Position numbers and translations under genes: made by a program. 64,000 bases of DNA from FEB-22 sp003105195. GTDB taxonomy: Bacteria > Pseudomonadota > Alphaproteobacteria > Rhizobiales > Xanthobacteraceae. Every line of letters begins with the position of its first letter. Within the stretch, counting starts at the first letter, position 1. This document shows, piece by piece, positions 25,640 through 34,682 of the stretch. The stretch spans positions 248,001-312,000 of the forward strand of contig JAOSKV010000012.1 of assembly GCA_027493405.1 (NCBI GenBank). Reading direction: 5' to 3'. Below the pieces are notes generated by a model. It was not told the DNA's origin. It made no database searches and was given only the letters and a program-made list of their open reading frames with translations.

Positions 25640-27743
25640 ATGACAATGACCGAAACCGAGCTCAAGGCGCTGCTCGCCGCCGAGCAGGCCGACGCGCGCG
25701 CGGGCTTGTCCGTGCTCGCGCAGGAACGCGCCGATGCGCTCGACTACTACCTCGGCGAGATGCGCGACATGCCGAGCCCGGAGGGGCGCAGCCGGGCGGT
25801 CTCGACCGACGTCGCCGACACGGTCGAAGGGCTGATGCCGCAGCTCATGGAGATCTTCTGCGCGGGCGACGAGGTGGTGCGCTTCGCCCCGGTCGGGCCC
25901 GAGGACGTGAAGGCGGCCGAGCAGGAGACCGACTACGTCAACCACGTCTTCATGCAGAAGAACCCCGGATTCCTGGTGCTCTACTCGTTCATCAAGGACG
26001 CGCTCCTCTCCAAGACCGGCATCGTCAAGGTGTGGACCGAGGAGGCGGAGAACGCCGCGCGCGAGACCTATCTCGACCAGCCAGCCGACGCCTTCGCGCT
26101 GATCGCCGCGAATCCGGCGCTCGAGATCGTCGCCCACACCGAGCACGACGGCTTGCACGACGTCACCGTGGTCGCGCGCAAGACCTGCAAACTGACCCGC
26201 GTCGAAGGCGTGCCGCCCGAGGAGTTCGGCATCGCGCGCAATGCGCGCGCGCTCCAGGGCGCCGGCTATTGCTTTCACGAGGTACCGAGATCGGAAGCGG
26301 ACTTGATCAGCCAGAACTATGATCCTGCACACATCAAGGGGCTTCCGAGCTTTTCCCGAGAGGGGATCGAGGCGCGCGCTCGCGACGGCGTGGACGAGGG
26401 CGCTCCGGGCGAGACGCCGAATGCCGCGAACCGCCTGATCCGCATCACCGAGCATTATCTCCGCGTGGACTACGAGGGCACCGGCAAGCCCGGACTCTAC
26501 CGCGTGACCACGGCCGGCGAGGAGATCCTGCGCCGCGACGGCCGTCCCGACGTGGTGCCGGTGAACCGCATGCCCTTCGCGGCCATGACGCCCGTGATCA
26601 TGACGCACCGCTTCCACGGCCGCTCGATCGCCGACCTCGTGATGGACATCCAGCGCATCAAGACGGCGCTGCTGCGCGGGCTTCTCGACAACACCTATCT
26701 GGCGGTCAACCCGCGCCCCGAGATCGCCGAGAGCCACGCCAGCGAAACCACCCTCGACGACCTGCTGGTGAGCCGGCCGGGCGCGCCGATCCGCACCCGG
26801 TCACCGGGCGGGCTTTCCTGGCAGCAGATGCCCTTCGTTGGCGGCGCGCTGCTGCCCGTGATGCAGTTCGTGGACGCCATGCGCGAATGGCGCACCGGCG
26901 TCACCCGCCAGGGCCAGGGCCTCGATCCGAACGCGCTGCAGAACCAGGTCGCGACCATCGCCAACCAGATGCACGACGCCGCGCAGGCGAAGGTGAAGCT
27001 GATCGCCCGCATCTTCGCCGAGACCGGCATCCGTGACCTGTTCGCGCTCCTTCACGCCGAGATCCGCGAGCACGGCGAGAAGGCCGCGACCGTGCGGCTG
27101 CGCAACGACTGGGTGACGGTCGACCCGCGCCAGTGGAAGGCGCGCGACGACATGACGATCGAGGTCGGCCTCGGCGGCGGCACGCGCAGCCAGCAGCTCG
27201 CCCATCTGATGTCGATCATCGGCCTGCAGCGCCAGGCGCTCGCCGGCGGGCTCACGCAGCTGGTTACGCCGAAGAACCTCTACAACGCGGCGCGCGAGGC
27301 CGTGAAGCTGGTCGGGCTCAAGGGCGCTGATCTGTTCTTCACCGACCCCTCCGCCCCGGCGGGACCGCGCAACCGCCCCCCCCCCCCCCCCCCCCCCCCC
27401 CCCCGCGGCGCGAGGGGAGCGCGGGGGCAGGGGAGAGCCCCGGAGGCCGACATCGCGACGCAGGAGCGCAAGAGCGCGGCCGAGATCGCGCTCGCCGAGA
27501 AGAAGTTCGCGCTCGAGCGCGAGATGAAGCTGCTCGAGGCGAGCCTCGCGCGCGCAGCAGCAGCAGCAGGAGCTGGCGCTGCGCGCGGCGCGCGCCGCTC
27601 CCGGAGGCGGCGAGGGCGCAGGCGCGGGCGACCTCGCGCCGCTGATGCTCCTGCTCGTCGAGCAGCTCAAGGCCGCGGCGGCGCCGAAGCGCGTGGTGCG
27701 CGATGCGCAGGGCCGCGTCAGTCACGTCGAACCGATGGTGTAA
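25640..27743 (+). CDS. Phage portal protein, frameshift near the C-terminus
   Basis: A portal protein of about 700 residues that forms the DNA entry ring of the capsid. It starts MTMTETELKALLAAEQADAR. The body has the podovirus-type portal features: RSRAVSTDVADTVEGLMPQL, the mid region YCFHEVPRSEADLISQNYDP, and PFAAMTPVIMTHRFHGRSIA followed by DLVMDIQRIKTALLRGLLDN. A run of 29 C at 27376-27404 encodes a Pro tract. The frame then changes at the GCGCGCGC run around 27548-27558 (loss of one GC unit). Afterwards it ends QQQQELALRAARAAP to VSHVEPMV. The next gene begins 2 bases after the stop. Confidence 0.88.
27376..27404. repeat. Homopolymer of 29 cytosines
   Basis: An uninterrupted run of 29 C lies in the 3' part of the portal gene, encoding about nine prolines. 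Both sides are in the same reading frame. It is either a slippage-prone tract or a filled assembly artefact. Confidence 0.95.
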
Positions 27744-27745
27744 CG

Positions 27746-28165
27746 ATGGCGAGCTACAACAAGTACGAGGTCTTCGCCGAGGACCTGATCGAGGGCGTGC
27801 ACGACTTCGACGCCCATGTCTTCAAGGTGGCGCTCTCCAACGTGGCGCCGGACGCCGCGCTCCATGCCGGCCTCGCCGACGCCGGCGAGATCGCGCCCGG
27901 CAACGGCTATCCGGCGGGCGGCGGCGCAACCGCGATCGCGACCTCGCGCATCGGCGGCGCCGCCAAGGTGTCGGGCAGCGACGTGACCTTCACGGCCGCG
28001 GGCGGCGCCATCGGGCCGTTCCGCTACGCCATCCTCTACAACGACTCCAGCCCCGGCGACTCCCTGATCGCCTGGTGGGACTACGGCACGGCGGTGACCG
28101 TGACGGCCGGCAATTCCTTCACGGTCGATTTCGACGCGTCCGCCGGCATCTTCACGCTCGCCTGA
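27746..28165 (+). CDS. Phage structural protein of unknown role
   Basis: A 139-residue protein of a type often found in phage head-tail clusters. It starts MASYNKYEVFAEDLIEGVHD, has a middle IAPGNGYPAGGGATAIATSR and ends GPFRYAILYNDSSPGD, WWDYGTAVTVTAGNSFTVDF and GIFTLA. It is beta-rich with no membrane segment, and may be a decoration or fibre-associated protein. It starts 3 bases after the portal stop and its stop overlaps the next ATG (ATGATG arrangement), so it is in the same operon. Confidence 0.75.
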   Translation: MASYNKYEVFAEDLIEGVHDFDAHVFKVALSNVAPDAALHAGLADAGEIAPGNGYPAGGGATAIATSRIGGAAKVSGSDVTFTAAGGAIGPFRYAILYNDSSPGDSLIAWWDYGTAVTVTAGNSFTVDFDASAGIFTLA

Positions 28166-29437
28166 TGATCATCCTTCCCGATCATGCGATCGCGCGCGTG
28201 CTCCCGCCGCTGGCGGAGTGCGACTGGCGCACGCCGTCGCAGGCCCGGCCCAAGGACGCCGCCGGCAACGAGAACCGCACGCGCTTCCGGCTCACTGCGC
28301 GACTGCATGACGGGCACATTGCGTGGCGCGGCTGGTTCGACGATCGCGACGACGCCGACGCCTTTCTGTGGGCGCTCGCGACCGGCTCGCTCCGTCACGA
28401 GCGCGCCCTCTGGCGCCTGTCGATGCCGGCATGGCATTCCGACCTGGGCCAGGAGCTCGCCTATGAGTTCGCGACCGTCTCGTTCCTGACGTCGCCGACC
28501 GGCTCGAACCAGACCTGGAACGTGCCGAGCGACTGGAACAGCGCCAACAATCATGTCGAGACCATCGGTGGGGTGTGGCGGCGGCGGTCGCGGCAATACG
28601 ATTCCGGACGGCGCCTGGGGCGGCGGCGGGGGCGGGTATTCGAAGCAGACGAACATATCGCTGACCAAAGGCGGGACTGCGACCTACCGGATCGGCGCCG
28701 CAGGAGCGGGCGCGACGACGGACAACACGGATGGCGGTGCCGGCGGCGATAGTTGGTTCAACGGCACGACGCTCGCTGGGTCGTCGGTCGGGGCCAAAGG
28801 TGGAACGGGAGGATCACGACCTACGGGTGGCTCGTTGAGTGGACCCGGCGGCGCTGCTGGAAGCGGTATCGGCGCCACCAAATACTCGGGTGGGAATGGC
28901 GGCGCGAAGGGGCAGGGCAGCAGCGGCGGCGACACGGCCGGCGGCGGTGGCGGTGGCGGCGCGGCCGGTCCGAACGGCAATGCCGGCAATGGCGGCAATG
29001 CCTGGGCGGGCGGTGGCGGCGGCGGCGGCCATGGCGGCGGCTCGAACGGCGCGAGCCCGACCAGCGGCACTACCGGCGGGGCCGGTGGCAACAACTATGC
29101 GGGTTCCGGCGGCGGTTCTGCCGGTGGCGGCGGGGGTGCGGGATCGAACGGTGGCGGTGGAGGCGGCGCCACTGGCGAGGGCACCAACCAGACGGCCGGG
29201 GCCGGCGGCAGCGGCGTCGAGTGGACGACTCACGGCTCGGGCGGTGGCGGTGGCGGCGGCGGCAATGCCAACGACACCGGCGGCCCGGGCGGCTCCTACG
29301 GCGGGGCCGGGGGCGGCGGACCGCGCGCCGGCAATGGCGGTAGCGGGAGTCAAGGTCTGATCGTCGTCACCTACACACCCGCAACGTCGCTGATGCCGTT
29401 CCGGCGCGGCACCCGCTTCTTCACACAGAGGTTCTGA
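28165..29437 (+). CDS. Glycine-rich tail fibre protein, one frameshift
   Basis: A virion protein of about 424 residues. The N-terminal 110 residues (MIILPDHAIARVLPPLAECD, AWRGWFDDRDDADAFLWALA, MPAWHSDLGQELAYEFATVS) form a globular domain. A hinge SNQTWNVPSDWNSANNHVET leads into a glycine-rich domain of more than 250 residues built of GGGGG, GNGG and GGAGG runs, ending QGLIVVTYTP. This is the polyglycine-II bundle type of fibre domain. Frame changes at about 28570, where GGTGGGG has one G too many; with three G the two parts read through. Such fibres contact host receptors. Confidence 0.78.
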
Positions 29438-29439
29438 TC

Positions 29440-29925
29440 ATGGGCCGCATCTATTCGGTGTCCTACCAAGGGACGATCACCAACGCGGGCGGCGATACCG
29501 ATCTCTTGGAAATCCTCCCGGCCGACGACAAGCCGGTCAAGCTGCGCGGGTTCTCGCTCGCGCAGGTTTCCGAGGTCGGCGACTCCGCCGAGGAGGGCCT
29601 GCGCATCTCCGTGATCCGACTGCCGGCGACCGTCACGGGCGGCTCGGGCGGTTCGTCGGTGACGCCCGCGCCGTGCGACAGCGCGGATGCAGCGGCGGGG
29701 GCCGCAGCGGAGTGCAACAACACCACGGTCGCGACCACGTCCGGGTCAGCCGTGACCCTCGCCGAGTTCGGCTGGAACATCCGCAACTCGCCGTTCGATT
29801 TCTGGTGGCCCGACGCCGCGTTCTGCCCCAAGGCCAAGCAGGGCGAGGCCCTGGTCGTGCGCCAGCAGACCACCGCGGCCGACGACTACACGGGCTGCTT
29901 CACGTTCTGGCTCGAGGAGGAGTGA
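29440..29925 (+). CDS. Phage virion-associated protein, unknown
   Basis: A 161-residue protein beginning MGRIYSVSYQGTITNAGGDT and continuing DLLEILPADDKPVKLRGFSL, with a conserved-looking tail (FGWNIRNSPFDFWWPDAAFC, QGEALVVRQQTTAADDYTGC). It is predicted all-beta with three Cys. Proteins of this type sit near fibre genes in alphaproteobacterial podovirus-like prophages. The gap to the fibre gene is 2 bases, so translation is coupled. Confidence 0.7.
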   Translation: MGRIYSVSYQGTITNAGGDTDLLEILPADDKPVKLRGFSLAQVSEVGDSAEEGLRISVIRLPATVTGGSGGSSVTPAPCDSADAAAGAAAECNNTTVATTSGSAVTLAEFGWNIRNSPFDFWWPDAAFCPKAKQGEALVVRQQTTAADDYTGCFTFWLEEE

Positions 29926-29962
29926 CGCCGCATGTCTGGTCGCCCCGCGGAGTGAGCCGCTT

Positions 29963-30875
29963 ATGCCCATCATCCTGAGGCGCCGGCCATACCGCCGGCC
30001 GCGGCGCCGTTTCGTCGCCGGCCTGCCGCTCGACTTCGTGCTGAGCGCGGAGGCCGGCAGCCATGGTCTCGCCGCCGGCGCGACGCTCCTGCGCGCGACG
30101 CTCGCGGCGCAGGCGGGCGCGCTTGCGTGTGCGGGATCCGAGGCTTCGCTCGTGGCGCGGCTCGCCGCCGGCCCGGGCGCGCAGGCGCTCGCCGGCGCGC
30201 CCGCCGCCTTCACGGTGGCGCTGACGGGAGATGCCGGCGGCGCCACCGTCGCGGCGCAGGGACTCGCCTTCGCGGGCCGCCTGCGTGCGCTGGCCGGCGA
30301 TGCCGTGATGGGCGGCGTCGCGGCGCGTTTCGCGACCCTCGTCGCGGCTGCGAGCGACGGCTTCGATCTCGCGGGCGTGCCGGCGTGTTTCGGGATTGCC
30401 TGGCGCGTCACGGCCGGCGCGCACGAGCTCGCCGGTGCGCATGCCGACCTCGGTCACGACCTCGCAGGCGGCGGCGCCATCGTTCGGCACCGCGCGGGCG
30501 ATGAACTGCGGCCTTCCGGCACGCCGTTCACGCGCAAGCGCTTCCGCGAGCTTCTGGACGAGGCGGCGGAGGCCGCGCGGCGTGCGGGCGAGCTGGTTGC
30601 AGAGGAAGAGCGCCGCGCCCGGGACGCCGCACGGGCGGCGCTGGCGGCAAGGCGGGCCGAGGCGGTCGCCCGTCGGGCCGCCGAGGACGAAGCCGCGCGG
30701 GCGAGGGCCGTGCAGGAGACTGCTGCGGCCGCGCGGGCGGCAATGGCCGGGGCCGGCGAACCTCGCGCGCGCGCAGCGGCAGGCCGCGGCTATGCAAGCC
30801 ATGGCGCGACAGGCGGCCACGCGGGCCGCGATCTACGAGGAGGAAGAGGCGGTGGCGCTTCTGCTGGCGGCATGA
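29963..30875 (+). CDS. Phage protein with repeated Ala-rich segments and coiled coil, one frameshift
   Basis: A protein of about 304 residues. Residues 20-165 consist of loosely repeated units of about 23 residues (GLAAGATLLRATLAAQAGAL, ALAGAPAAFTVALTGDAGGA and so on), suggesting a beta-solenoid. Residues 190-270 are a charged coiled coil (FRELLDEAAEAARRAGELVA, EEERRARDAARAALAARRAE). The end (LARAQRQAAAMQAMARQAAT, IYEEEEAVALLLAA) is in another frame. The switch falls between 30735 and 30775, close to a CTCGCGCGCGCAG run like that in the portal gene. The stop overlaps the next ATG. It may be a head-tail or fibre-linking protein; unknown. Confidence 0.6.
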
Positions 30876-31156
30876 CCGACGACAAGCTCGAGACCGCGAT
30901 CCACAAGGGCGCGCGCGCCGAGGCGCTGCTCACGAACGACGTCTTCAACGAGGCCGTCGCCGGCCTGCAGGCGCAGCTCATGACGCGCTGGAAGGTCGCG
31001 ACCGACCGGGATGAGCGCGAGCGCATCTGGCATTGCGTGAACCTCACCGAGCAGATCCGCCACGCGATCGTCGCGGTCGCCGGCAACGGCAAGCTCGCCC
31101 GGCGCGAGCTCGAATTGCTCGCGAGCGGCAAGGCGAAGCGCTTCGGGATCTTGTGA
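30872..31156 (+). CDS. Small helical phage protein
   Basis: A 94-residue helical protein: MTDDKLETAIHKGARAEALL, NEAVAGLQAQLMTRWKVATD, RERIWHCVNLTEQIRHAIVA, ending ELELLASGKAKRFGIL. Proteins with this pattern lie just before the scaffold or capsid genes in several alphaproteobacterial phages. It could be a scaffold accessory or head maturation protein. The start overlaps the previous stop (ATGA). Confidence 0.7.
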   Translation: MTDDKLETAIHKGARAEALLTNDVFNEAVAGLQAQLMTRWKVATDRDERERIWHCVNLTEQIRHAIVAVAGNGKLARRELELLASGKAKRFGIL

Positions 31157-31305
31157 AGCGCCTTAGGCGCGCCGCGGGCTCGGCGCGGTGACACGAGACA
31201 ATAGACATTACCTGCGCGGAACCGCGTCGACCGGATGGCCGGACACGTTTGGCCAAGACGGGAGAGGCGCAACCGTTGGGACCACTGCAAGCGAAGGACG
31301 CGATC

Positions 31306-32364
31306 ATGACAATCGAACCCGACAACACATCGATCCCCCCTGTGCAAGGGGAGGGGCCGCTCAAGCCGCGCGAAGCCGCTCGGGCGGTGAGCGATGCCCG
31401 CCGCAAGGGGGAGGCCGCCGCGGCCGCCGCGGACCCGCAGATCGAATCGGCCGAGGAGGCCGGCGCCGCCCCTCCGGGCGCAGCCGCACCGGAGGCTCCC
31501 GGCGAGACCGGGGCGCTCGAACCGGCCGAGCCGCCGCCCATCGAGCCGCCGCGGTCCTGGACGAAGGATGCGAAGGAGCGATGGCACGCCTTGCCTCGCG
31601 AGACGCAGGAATACCTCGCGTCCCGCGAACAGGAGCGTGATCGCGAGCGTCTTCGGAGTCAGAACGAGACGGCCGAGCGGCTGAAGGGCCTCTCGGCCAA
31701 GGAGCTGGAGCTCGAGCAGGCGCGCCGTCAGTATGACGCCGCGCTGCCGGCCCTGCTGCAGACTCTGCAGCAGGCGCAGGCCGGCGAGTTCGCCGACATC
31801 CGCACGCTCGCCGATGTCGAGAGGCTCGCCGCCGAGGACTGGCCGCGCTACGTGCGCTGGGACGCGTCGCAGAAGAAGAGCGCGGCGGTCGCGAATGAGC
31901 TGCGCGCGACGCAGGAGCGCCAGGCGGTCGAGGCGCAGGAGCGCTTCGCCGCCTTCGCGCGGCGCGAGGACGAGCTGTTCGCCGAGAAGGCGCCCGAGTT
32001 CGCCGAGCCCGCCGAGGCCGCGCGGCTGCAGGAGGCGGCGGTCGACGCGCTGCGCGAGCTCGGCTTCGCGGATGCAGAGCTGGCACGGCTCTGGAACGGG
32101 CAGGCGACCTTGAGCCTGCGCGACCACCGCGTCCAGCTGCTCGTCCGCGACGGCCTCAAGTATCGCGAGGCGCAGGCGGCCGCGAAGAAGGCGGCCGCGC
32201 GCCTCCTGCCGCCGGTGCAGCGGCCGGGCGTCGCGCCGCAGCGCGGTGCCGCGCGCGCGGCCGAGCTCCAGTCCCTCTCCGAGCATCTCGACGCCGCGCG
32301 CGGAATGGATGCGCTGCGCACCGCCGCCAAGCTGGTGGCGACGCGCCGCGCGAATACCCGCTGA
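31306..32364 (+). CDS. Phage head scaffolding protein
   Basis: A 352-residue, highly charged helical protein immediately upstream of the capsid gene, the normal place of the scaffold. The N-terminal 80 residues are Pro/Ala/Glu-rich and disordered. SWTKDAKERWHALPRETQEY is the characteristic entry motif of podovirus scaffold-like proteins. A long coiled coil follows (LSAKELELEQARRQYDAALP, ELRATQERQAVEAQERFAAF). The C-terminus (LRDHRVQLLVRDGLKYREAQ, AAAKKAAARLLPPVQRPG) is basic and would bind capsid. An AAGGA site before 31306 decides the start over an upstream alternative. Confidence 0.85.
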   Translation: MTIEPDNTSIPPVQGEGPLKPREAARAVSDARRKGEAAAAAADPQIESAEEAGAAPPGAAAPEAPGETGALEPAEPPPIEPPRSWTKDAKERWHALPRETQEYLASREQERDRERLRSQNETAERLKGLSAKELELEQARRQYDAALPALLQTLQQAQAGEFADIRTLADVERLAAEDWPRYVRWDASQKKSAAVANELRATQERQAVEAQERFAAFARREDELFAEKAPEFAEPAEAARLQEAAVDALRELGFADAELARLWNGQATLSLRDHRVQLLVRDGLKYREAQAAAKKAAARLLPPVQRPGVAPQRGAARAAELQSLSEHLDAARGMDALRTAAKLVATRRANTR

Positions 32365-32385
32365 CAACCCGAAGAAAGGACCACC

Positions 32386-33342
32386 ATGGCACTCCCGACC
32401 AACACCTTCACGACCTACGACGCCGTCGGCAATCGTGAGGATCTCAGCGACGTGATCTATCGCATCGACCCGACCGACACGCCCTTCCTCTCCGGCATCG
32501 ACCGCGAGAAGGCGAGCGCCGTGAACCACGAATGGCAGGTGCAGGCGCTCGCCGCCGTCGATGCCGGCAATGCCGTGCTCGAGGGCGACGACGCCACCGT
32601 CGACGCGGCGACCCCGACCGTGCGCCACGGCAACATCTGCCAGATCTCCGACAAGGTGGCCTCCGTCACCGGCACCCAGCAGTCGGTCGAGCATGCCGGC
32701 CGCGACGACGAGCTCGCCTACCAGGAGATGCTCAAGGGCCTCGAGCTCAAGCGCGACATGGAGTCGATCCTGGTCGGCGCCAACCAGGCGAAGGCCGCCG
32801 GCAACGCGGCGACCCCGCGCAAGACCGCCGGCGTGCTCTCCTGGGTGAAGACCAGCACCTCCAAGGGCGCGGGCGGCGCCGACCCGGCCGCCGCCGACGG
32901 CACCGGCACGCGCACCGACGGCACGCAGCGCGCCTTCACGGAGACGCTGCTCAAGGCGGTGCTGCAGTCGGCCTGGAATTCGGGCGGCAAGCCCGACACC
33001 GTGATGGCCGGCGGCTTCAACAAGCAGGTGTTCTCCACCTTCACGGGCCGCGGCACGCCGCAGGAGGACACCAAGTCGAAGAAGATCGTCGCCGCGGTCG
33101 ACGTCTACGAGTCGGACTTCGGCACCCTGAAGGTGGTGGCGAACCGGTTCCAGCGCCCGCGCGACGTGCTGGTGCTGCAGATGGACATGTGGGCCGTCGC
33201 CTACCTGCCGGGCCGCAAGATGGCCTCGATCCCGCTCGCCAAGACCGGCGACTCCGACCGCCGCCAGATCCTCTCGGAATACGCGCTGGTCGCGCGCAAC
33301 GAGAAGGCCTCGGGCGGCGTGTTCGACCTCACCACGGCGTGA
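32386..33342 (+). CDS. Major capsid protein (DUF5309 type)
   Basis: A 318-residue capsid protein. It starts ALPTNTFTTYDAVGNREDLS and has the DUF5309 landmarks: DVIYRIDPTDTPFLSGI, NHEWQVQALAAVDAGNAVLE and ISDKVASVTGTQQSVEHAGR. DELAYQEMLKGLELKRDMES is the spine-like helix, and the end reads VVANRFQRPRDVLVLQMDMW and SEYALVARNEKASGGVFDL. DUF5309 proteins are HK97-fold major capsid proteins of some podoviruses. The AAGGA site is 6 bases from the ATG. It lies 21 bases after the scaffold gene. Confidence 0.9.
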   Translation: MALPTNTFTTYDAVGNREDLSDVIYRIDPTDTPFLSGIDREKASAVNHEWQVQALAAVDAGNAVLEGDDATVDAATPTVRHGNICQISDKVASVTGTQQSVEHAGRDDELAYQEMLKGLELKRDMESILVGANQAKAAGNAATPRKTAGVLSWVKTSTSKGAGGADPAAADGTGTRTDGTQRAFTETLLKAVLQSAWNSGGKPDTVMAGGFNKQVFSTFTGRGTPQEDTKSKKIVAAVDVYESDFGTLKVVANRFQRPRDVLVLQMDMWAVAYLPGRKMASIPLAKTGDSDRRQILSEYALVARNEKASGGVFDLTTA

Positions 33343-33346
33343 CGCC

Positions 33347-33622
33347 ATGCGTTACGAACCCCGCCTCGGCGCGGCGCAGGAAGTGGCGACCGGCGCGGCT
33401 TCGGCCGCGTCGGCGCCCTTCGGCGCACAGACGCGCCGCATCCGCGTCGCCGCCACCGCGGCCTGCCGCATCGCGATCGGCGACGGCACGCCGGTCGCGA
33501 CCGCGACCTCGGCCTACCTGCCGGCGGACCGGGCCGAGTATCTCGAGGTCACGCCCGGCCAGCGCATTGCCGCGATCCAGGAGAGCGCGGCCGGCAAGCT
33601 CTCGGTCGTCGAGATCGCGTGA
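33347..33622 (+). CDS. Small phage head protein, possibly decoration
   Basis: A 91-residue beta-rich protein: MRYEPRLGAAQEVATGAASA, RRIRVAATAACRIAIGDGTP, AYLPADRAEYLEVTPGQRIA, AGKLSVVEIA. The VxxGxTPVAT...PA....YL.V.PG pattern resembles small head-decoration or fibre-base proteins found after capsid genes. It starts 4 bases after the capsid stop. Its own stop overlaps the next ATG (TGATG). Confidence 0.7.
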   Translation: MRYEPRLGAAQEVATGAASAASAPFGAQTRRIRVAATAACRIAIGDGTPVATATSAYLPADRAEYLEVTPGQRIAAIQESAAGKLSVVEIA

Positions 33623-33897
33623 TGCTCACCCGCATCGCGCGCGACCCGGAGGGGCTCGTCGTCGTCGAGTCCCTCCAGGACGTCGCGCCGATCCTCGAAC
33701 ACAATCGGGCGCTCCGATCGCTGCCCCAGCGCAGCGACTGGGGCCGCCACGTCGCCACCATCCCGAACGTGCTGATCGTGAAGTGGCTCAACGAGGAGGG
33801 CGCCGACGTGCTGCGCATGGGCGCGGCCGAGTTCGGCGCCTTCATCCGCAGAAAGCTCGACGATCCCGACTGGCGGCATCTGCGAGCGGACAAATGA
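33622..33897 (+). CDS. Small phage protein, unknown
   Basis: A 91-residue protein (MLTRIARDPEGLVVVESLQD, VAPILEHNRALRSLPQRSDW, HVATIPNVLIVKWLNEEGAD, FGAFIRRKLDDPDWRHLRAD). The pattern ILExNxxLR...G...ASIP..V...WLNEEG is common in podovirus genomes between capsid and adaptor genes; no biochemical role is known. The start ATG overlaps the preceding TGA by one base. Confidence 0.72.
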   Translation: MLTRIARDPEGLVVVESLQDVAPILEHNRALRSLPQRSDWGRHVATIPNVLIVKWLNEEGADVLRMGAAEFGAFIRRKLDDPDWRHLRADK

Positions 33898-33955
33898 AGG
33901 CCGGAAGGCGGGGGCACCGTCGCCGCCCGGCGACGACCGCGAAAGGTGAACCGAG

Positions 33956-34540
33956 ATGGCGATCACGACCTATGCCGAGCTACAGGCCGCGGTGGCGTCC
34001 TGGCTCGCGCGCGACGATCTCGCTGCCCATATCCCGGACTTCATCGTGCTGTTCGAGGCGTCGGCCTGCCGCCGGCTGCGGGTGCGCCCGGCCGAGCGCG
34101 CGGCGACGGTCGCGCCGGCGAACGGGGAGGCCGCGCTGCCCGAGGACTTCCTCGGCGTGCGGCGGCTGACCCGGAACGGCGCGTCGGTGGACCTCGCCTA
34201 TGTGCACCCCTCGGCGCTGCCGGCGCCCGCGCCGGGCGCGCCCGCGGTCTACACCATCGAGGGCGGCACCCTGCGCGTCCGCCCGGTCGACGTTGCGGAG
34301 CTGACACTCGTCTACCGCGCCCGCACGCCGGGCGTTGCGAGCGCGCTCAACTGGCTCTTCACCCACCATCCGGATGCCTACCTGTTCGGCGCGCTGGCCG
34401 AGGCCCATTTGTTCGACAAGGACCCGGAGAGCGCCGCGATCTGGAAGGCGCGCGCCGAGCAGGTGCTGAACGAGATCCGCGAGGTGGACTTCCATTATCG
34501 CGGCGCCATGCGCGTGCGGGTCGGAGGCCCGACGCCGTAA
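33956..34540 (+). CDS. Phage head-tail adaptor protein
   Basis: A 194-residue protein matching the adaptor (gp4/gp11-like) type that bridges portal and tail in short-tailed phages. It begins MAITTYAELQAAVASWLARD and DLAAHIPDFIVLFEASACRR, followed by LRVRPAERAATV, ALPEDFLGVRRL, TLRVRPVDVAELTLVYRART, and the helical end DAYLFGALAEAHLFDKDPES. The long C-terminal helices fit the portal clamp. Located 58 bases after the preceding gene. Confidence 0.82.
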   Translation: MAITTYAELQAAVASWLARDDLAAHIPDFIVLFEASACRRLRVRPAERAATVAPANGEAALPEDFLGVRRLTRNGASVDLAYVHPSALPAPAPGAPAVYTIEGGTLRVRPVDVAELTLVYRARTPGVASALNWLFTHHPDAYLFGALAEAHLFDKDPESAAIWKARAEQVLNEIREVDFHYRGAMRVRVGGPTP

Positions 34541-34555
34541 GACGCACGCTCTCGT

Positions 34556-34652
34556 CATGGCCGGCCGCGTGCCGGCCACCCACGCCTTTTCCTTGCTGAA
34601 GCGCCGCCGAGACGTGGATGCCCGCATGCGCGGGCATGACGCAGCGTGCGTG
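34556..34652. repeat. Inverted-repeat element inside the prophage
   Basis: The ends form two hairpins that are also inverted copies of each other: GTCATGGCCGGCC...GGCCACCCACG on the left and CGTGGATGCCCGC...GCGGGCATGAC on the right. This is the general form of an intergenic palindromic element common in Bradyrhizobium-type chromosomes. It separates the adaptor gene from the tail hub gene. Confidence 0.7.
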
Positions 34653-34682
34653 GCGGCACCTGAGAAGAAGGCCGCACCTCTC

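Noticed and set aside
24130..25665. 511-codon minus-strand frame opposite the terminase
   Set aside because: His/Asp/Val-rich shadow typical of the antisense of GC-rich genes; the plus-strand terminase motifs are decisive.
28684..29094. Proline-rich minus-strand frame opposite the fibre
   Set aside because: It is the complement of the glycine-rich repeats (GGC to GCC gives Pro/Ala); no start site or domain supports it.
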